From Bacteroidota bacterium (GTDB lineage Bacteria > Bacteroidota > Bacteroidia > Chitinophagales > LD1), in assembly GCA_947457525.1 (NCBI GenBank), contig CANGXE010000006.1, forward strand, positions 1-15,928: a DNA stretch of 15,928 bases. Reading direction: 5' to 3'. The translations under genes were made by a program, and so were the position numbers. Positions 15,562-15,928 of the stretch are shown here, in pieces. Every line of letters starts with the position of its first letter. Position 1 is the first letter of the stretch. Below the pieces are notes generated by a model that was not told where the DNA came from, made no database searches, and saw nothing but the letters and a program-made list of their open reading frames with translations.

Positions 15562-15585
15562 GAAAAATCTCACAAAATTTCAACC
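15547..15585. repeat. Perfect 9-bp inverted repeat overlapping the candidate promoter
   Basis: GGTTGAAAT (15547-15555) and ATTTCAACC (15577-15585) are exact reverse complements with a 21-nt spacer. The pair straddles the putative -33 TTG. On the plus strand the right arm is followed after one base by ATTTTTT, so a weak plus-strand terminator is the alternative reading. However, no plus-strand gene ends just before it. An operator for a dimeric regulator fits the position better. Confidence 0.45.
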
Positions 15586-15928
15586 ATTTTTTACAATTTA
15601 TATGAAGTATAAATAACCCCTTCAAACTCAATGCTAGTAAGGGTTTCAGCAATTCGCATTTTATCTACCCTCGGTCGATTTTTGGAAAATGTTGACAATA
15701 AATTTTTTAGGACAGTGACTTATCTTAATTTGTTAAAAAAATAGTCGATACTGAATTAAAATTTCCTAATCGTAAATAAAAAGTAGTCTCCTTTCCGATT
15801 TCACTTTCAAACCATATCTCACCGTGGCAATCATTGTCATCTCACTTATATCGTATATCAAAAAAGGGATGAGTACTGCTATTATAAAGAAGTTCTCAGA
15901 TTGCGATAGAGGACCAATGAAAAGCCCA

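Larger units (their letters stand above)
15491..15928. other. Intergenic region upstream of the operon, no gene called
   Basis: These 438 nt are strongly AT-rich and hold the putative promoter and inverted repeat listed separately. No family-level coding match is visible. Two short frames stay open to the right edge of the window: a minus-strand frame of 53 codons ending at the TAG at 15766-15768, and a plus-strand frame with its first ATG at 15869, after a purine-rich AAAAAAGGG. They overlap, at most one can be real, and neither product is recognisable, so I leave both uncalled. Confidence 0.6.

Noticed and set aside
15491..15652. Longer actA frame reaching to 15652
   Set aside because: It adds 54 residues without ATG support at its end and buries the clear signal peptide that begins at the ATG at 15488-15490.
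15766..15928. Minus-strand open frame of 53 codons at the right edge, possible tail of an upstream gene
   Set aside because: The product has a hydrophobic stretch and a basic tail but matches no family I know. A plus-strand frame over the same bases is equally open, and such lengths arise by chance in AT-rich DNA.
15869..15928. Plus-strand ATG after AAAAAAGGG, possible divergent gene start
   Set aside because: Only 20 codons are inside the window and the peptide is not recognisable.
1..15928. CRISPR arrays, insertion sequences, tRNA or rRNA genes, phage or defence genes
   Set aside because: I saw no regularly spaced repeats, transposase frames, tRNA-like cloverleaf ends or rRNA stretches. 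Short overlapping frames on the opposite strand of act and cox genes are shadows without their own motifs.

Overview
The window looks like Bacteroidota chromosome. The evidence is the gene set (a complete alternative complex III operon running directly into an aa3-type oxidase operon, with two small subunit III genes and ctaB between coxA and coxC), the lack of Shine-Dalgarno-like leaders, the moderately AT-rich coding DNA, and a possible Bacteroidota-type promoter (-33 TTG, -7 resembling TAnnTTTG). I cannot assign a family.

Layout. Bases 1-663 (+) hold the 3' part of an SRAP (YedK/HMCES-type) gene; its start, including the catalytic Cys2, lies outside the window. It converges on everything else, which lies on the minus strand. 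A hairpin at 672-699, followed on the minus strand by seven T, separates the two and closes the long operon. Read from right to left the operon is: actA (hexaheme version), actB, actC, actD, actE, actF, coxB (with a C-terminal OmpA-like domain), coxA, ctaB/cyoE, coxC (copy with a TTG start), coxC (second copy), coxD. The 12 genes span about 14.8 kb, and every gap is 25-52 nt. The 438 nt right of actA carry a candidate promoter and a perfect 9-bp inverted repeat over it, but no gene I can call.

How the genes work together. ActC (and perhaps ActF) oxidises menaquinol in the membrane. ActB carries iron-sulfur clusters, and ActA and ActE carry seven c hemes between them. The electrons pass to CuA in CoxB and then to heme a and heme a3/CuB in CoxA. 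CtaB makes the heme O precursor of heme A. CoxC, CoxC' and CoxD are accessory membrane subunits. The layout suggests a quinol:O2 supercomplex. Two architectural points stand out: CoxB has a peptidoglycan-binding OmpA-type domain where caa3 oxidases carry a cytochrome c domain, and an extra monoheme cytochrome domain sits instead at the N-terminus of ActA. Three start positions (actA, actE, second coxC) are set here to internal ATG codons in place of longer non-ATG extensions.
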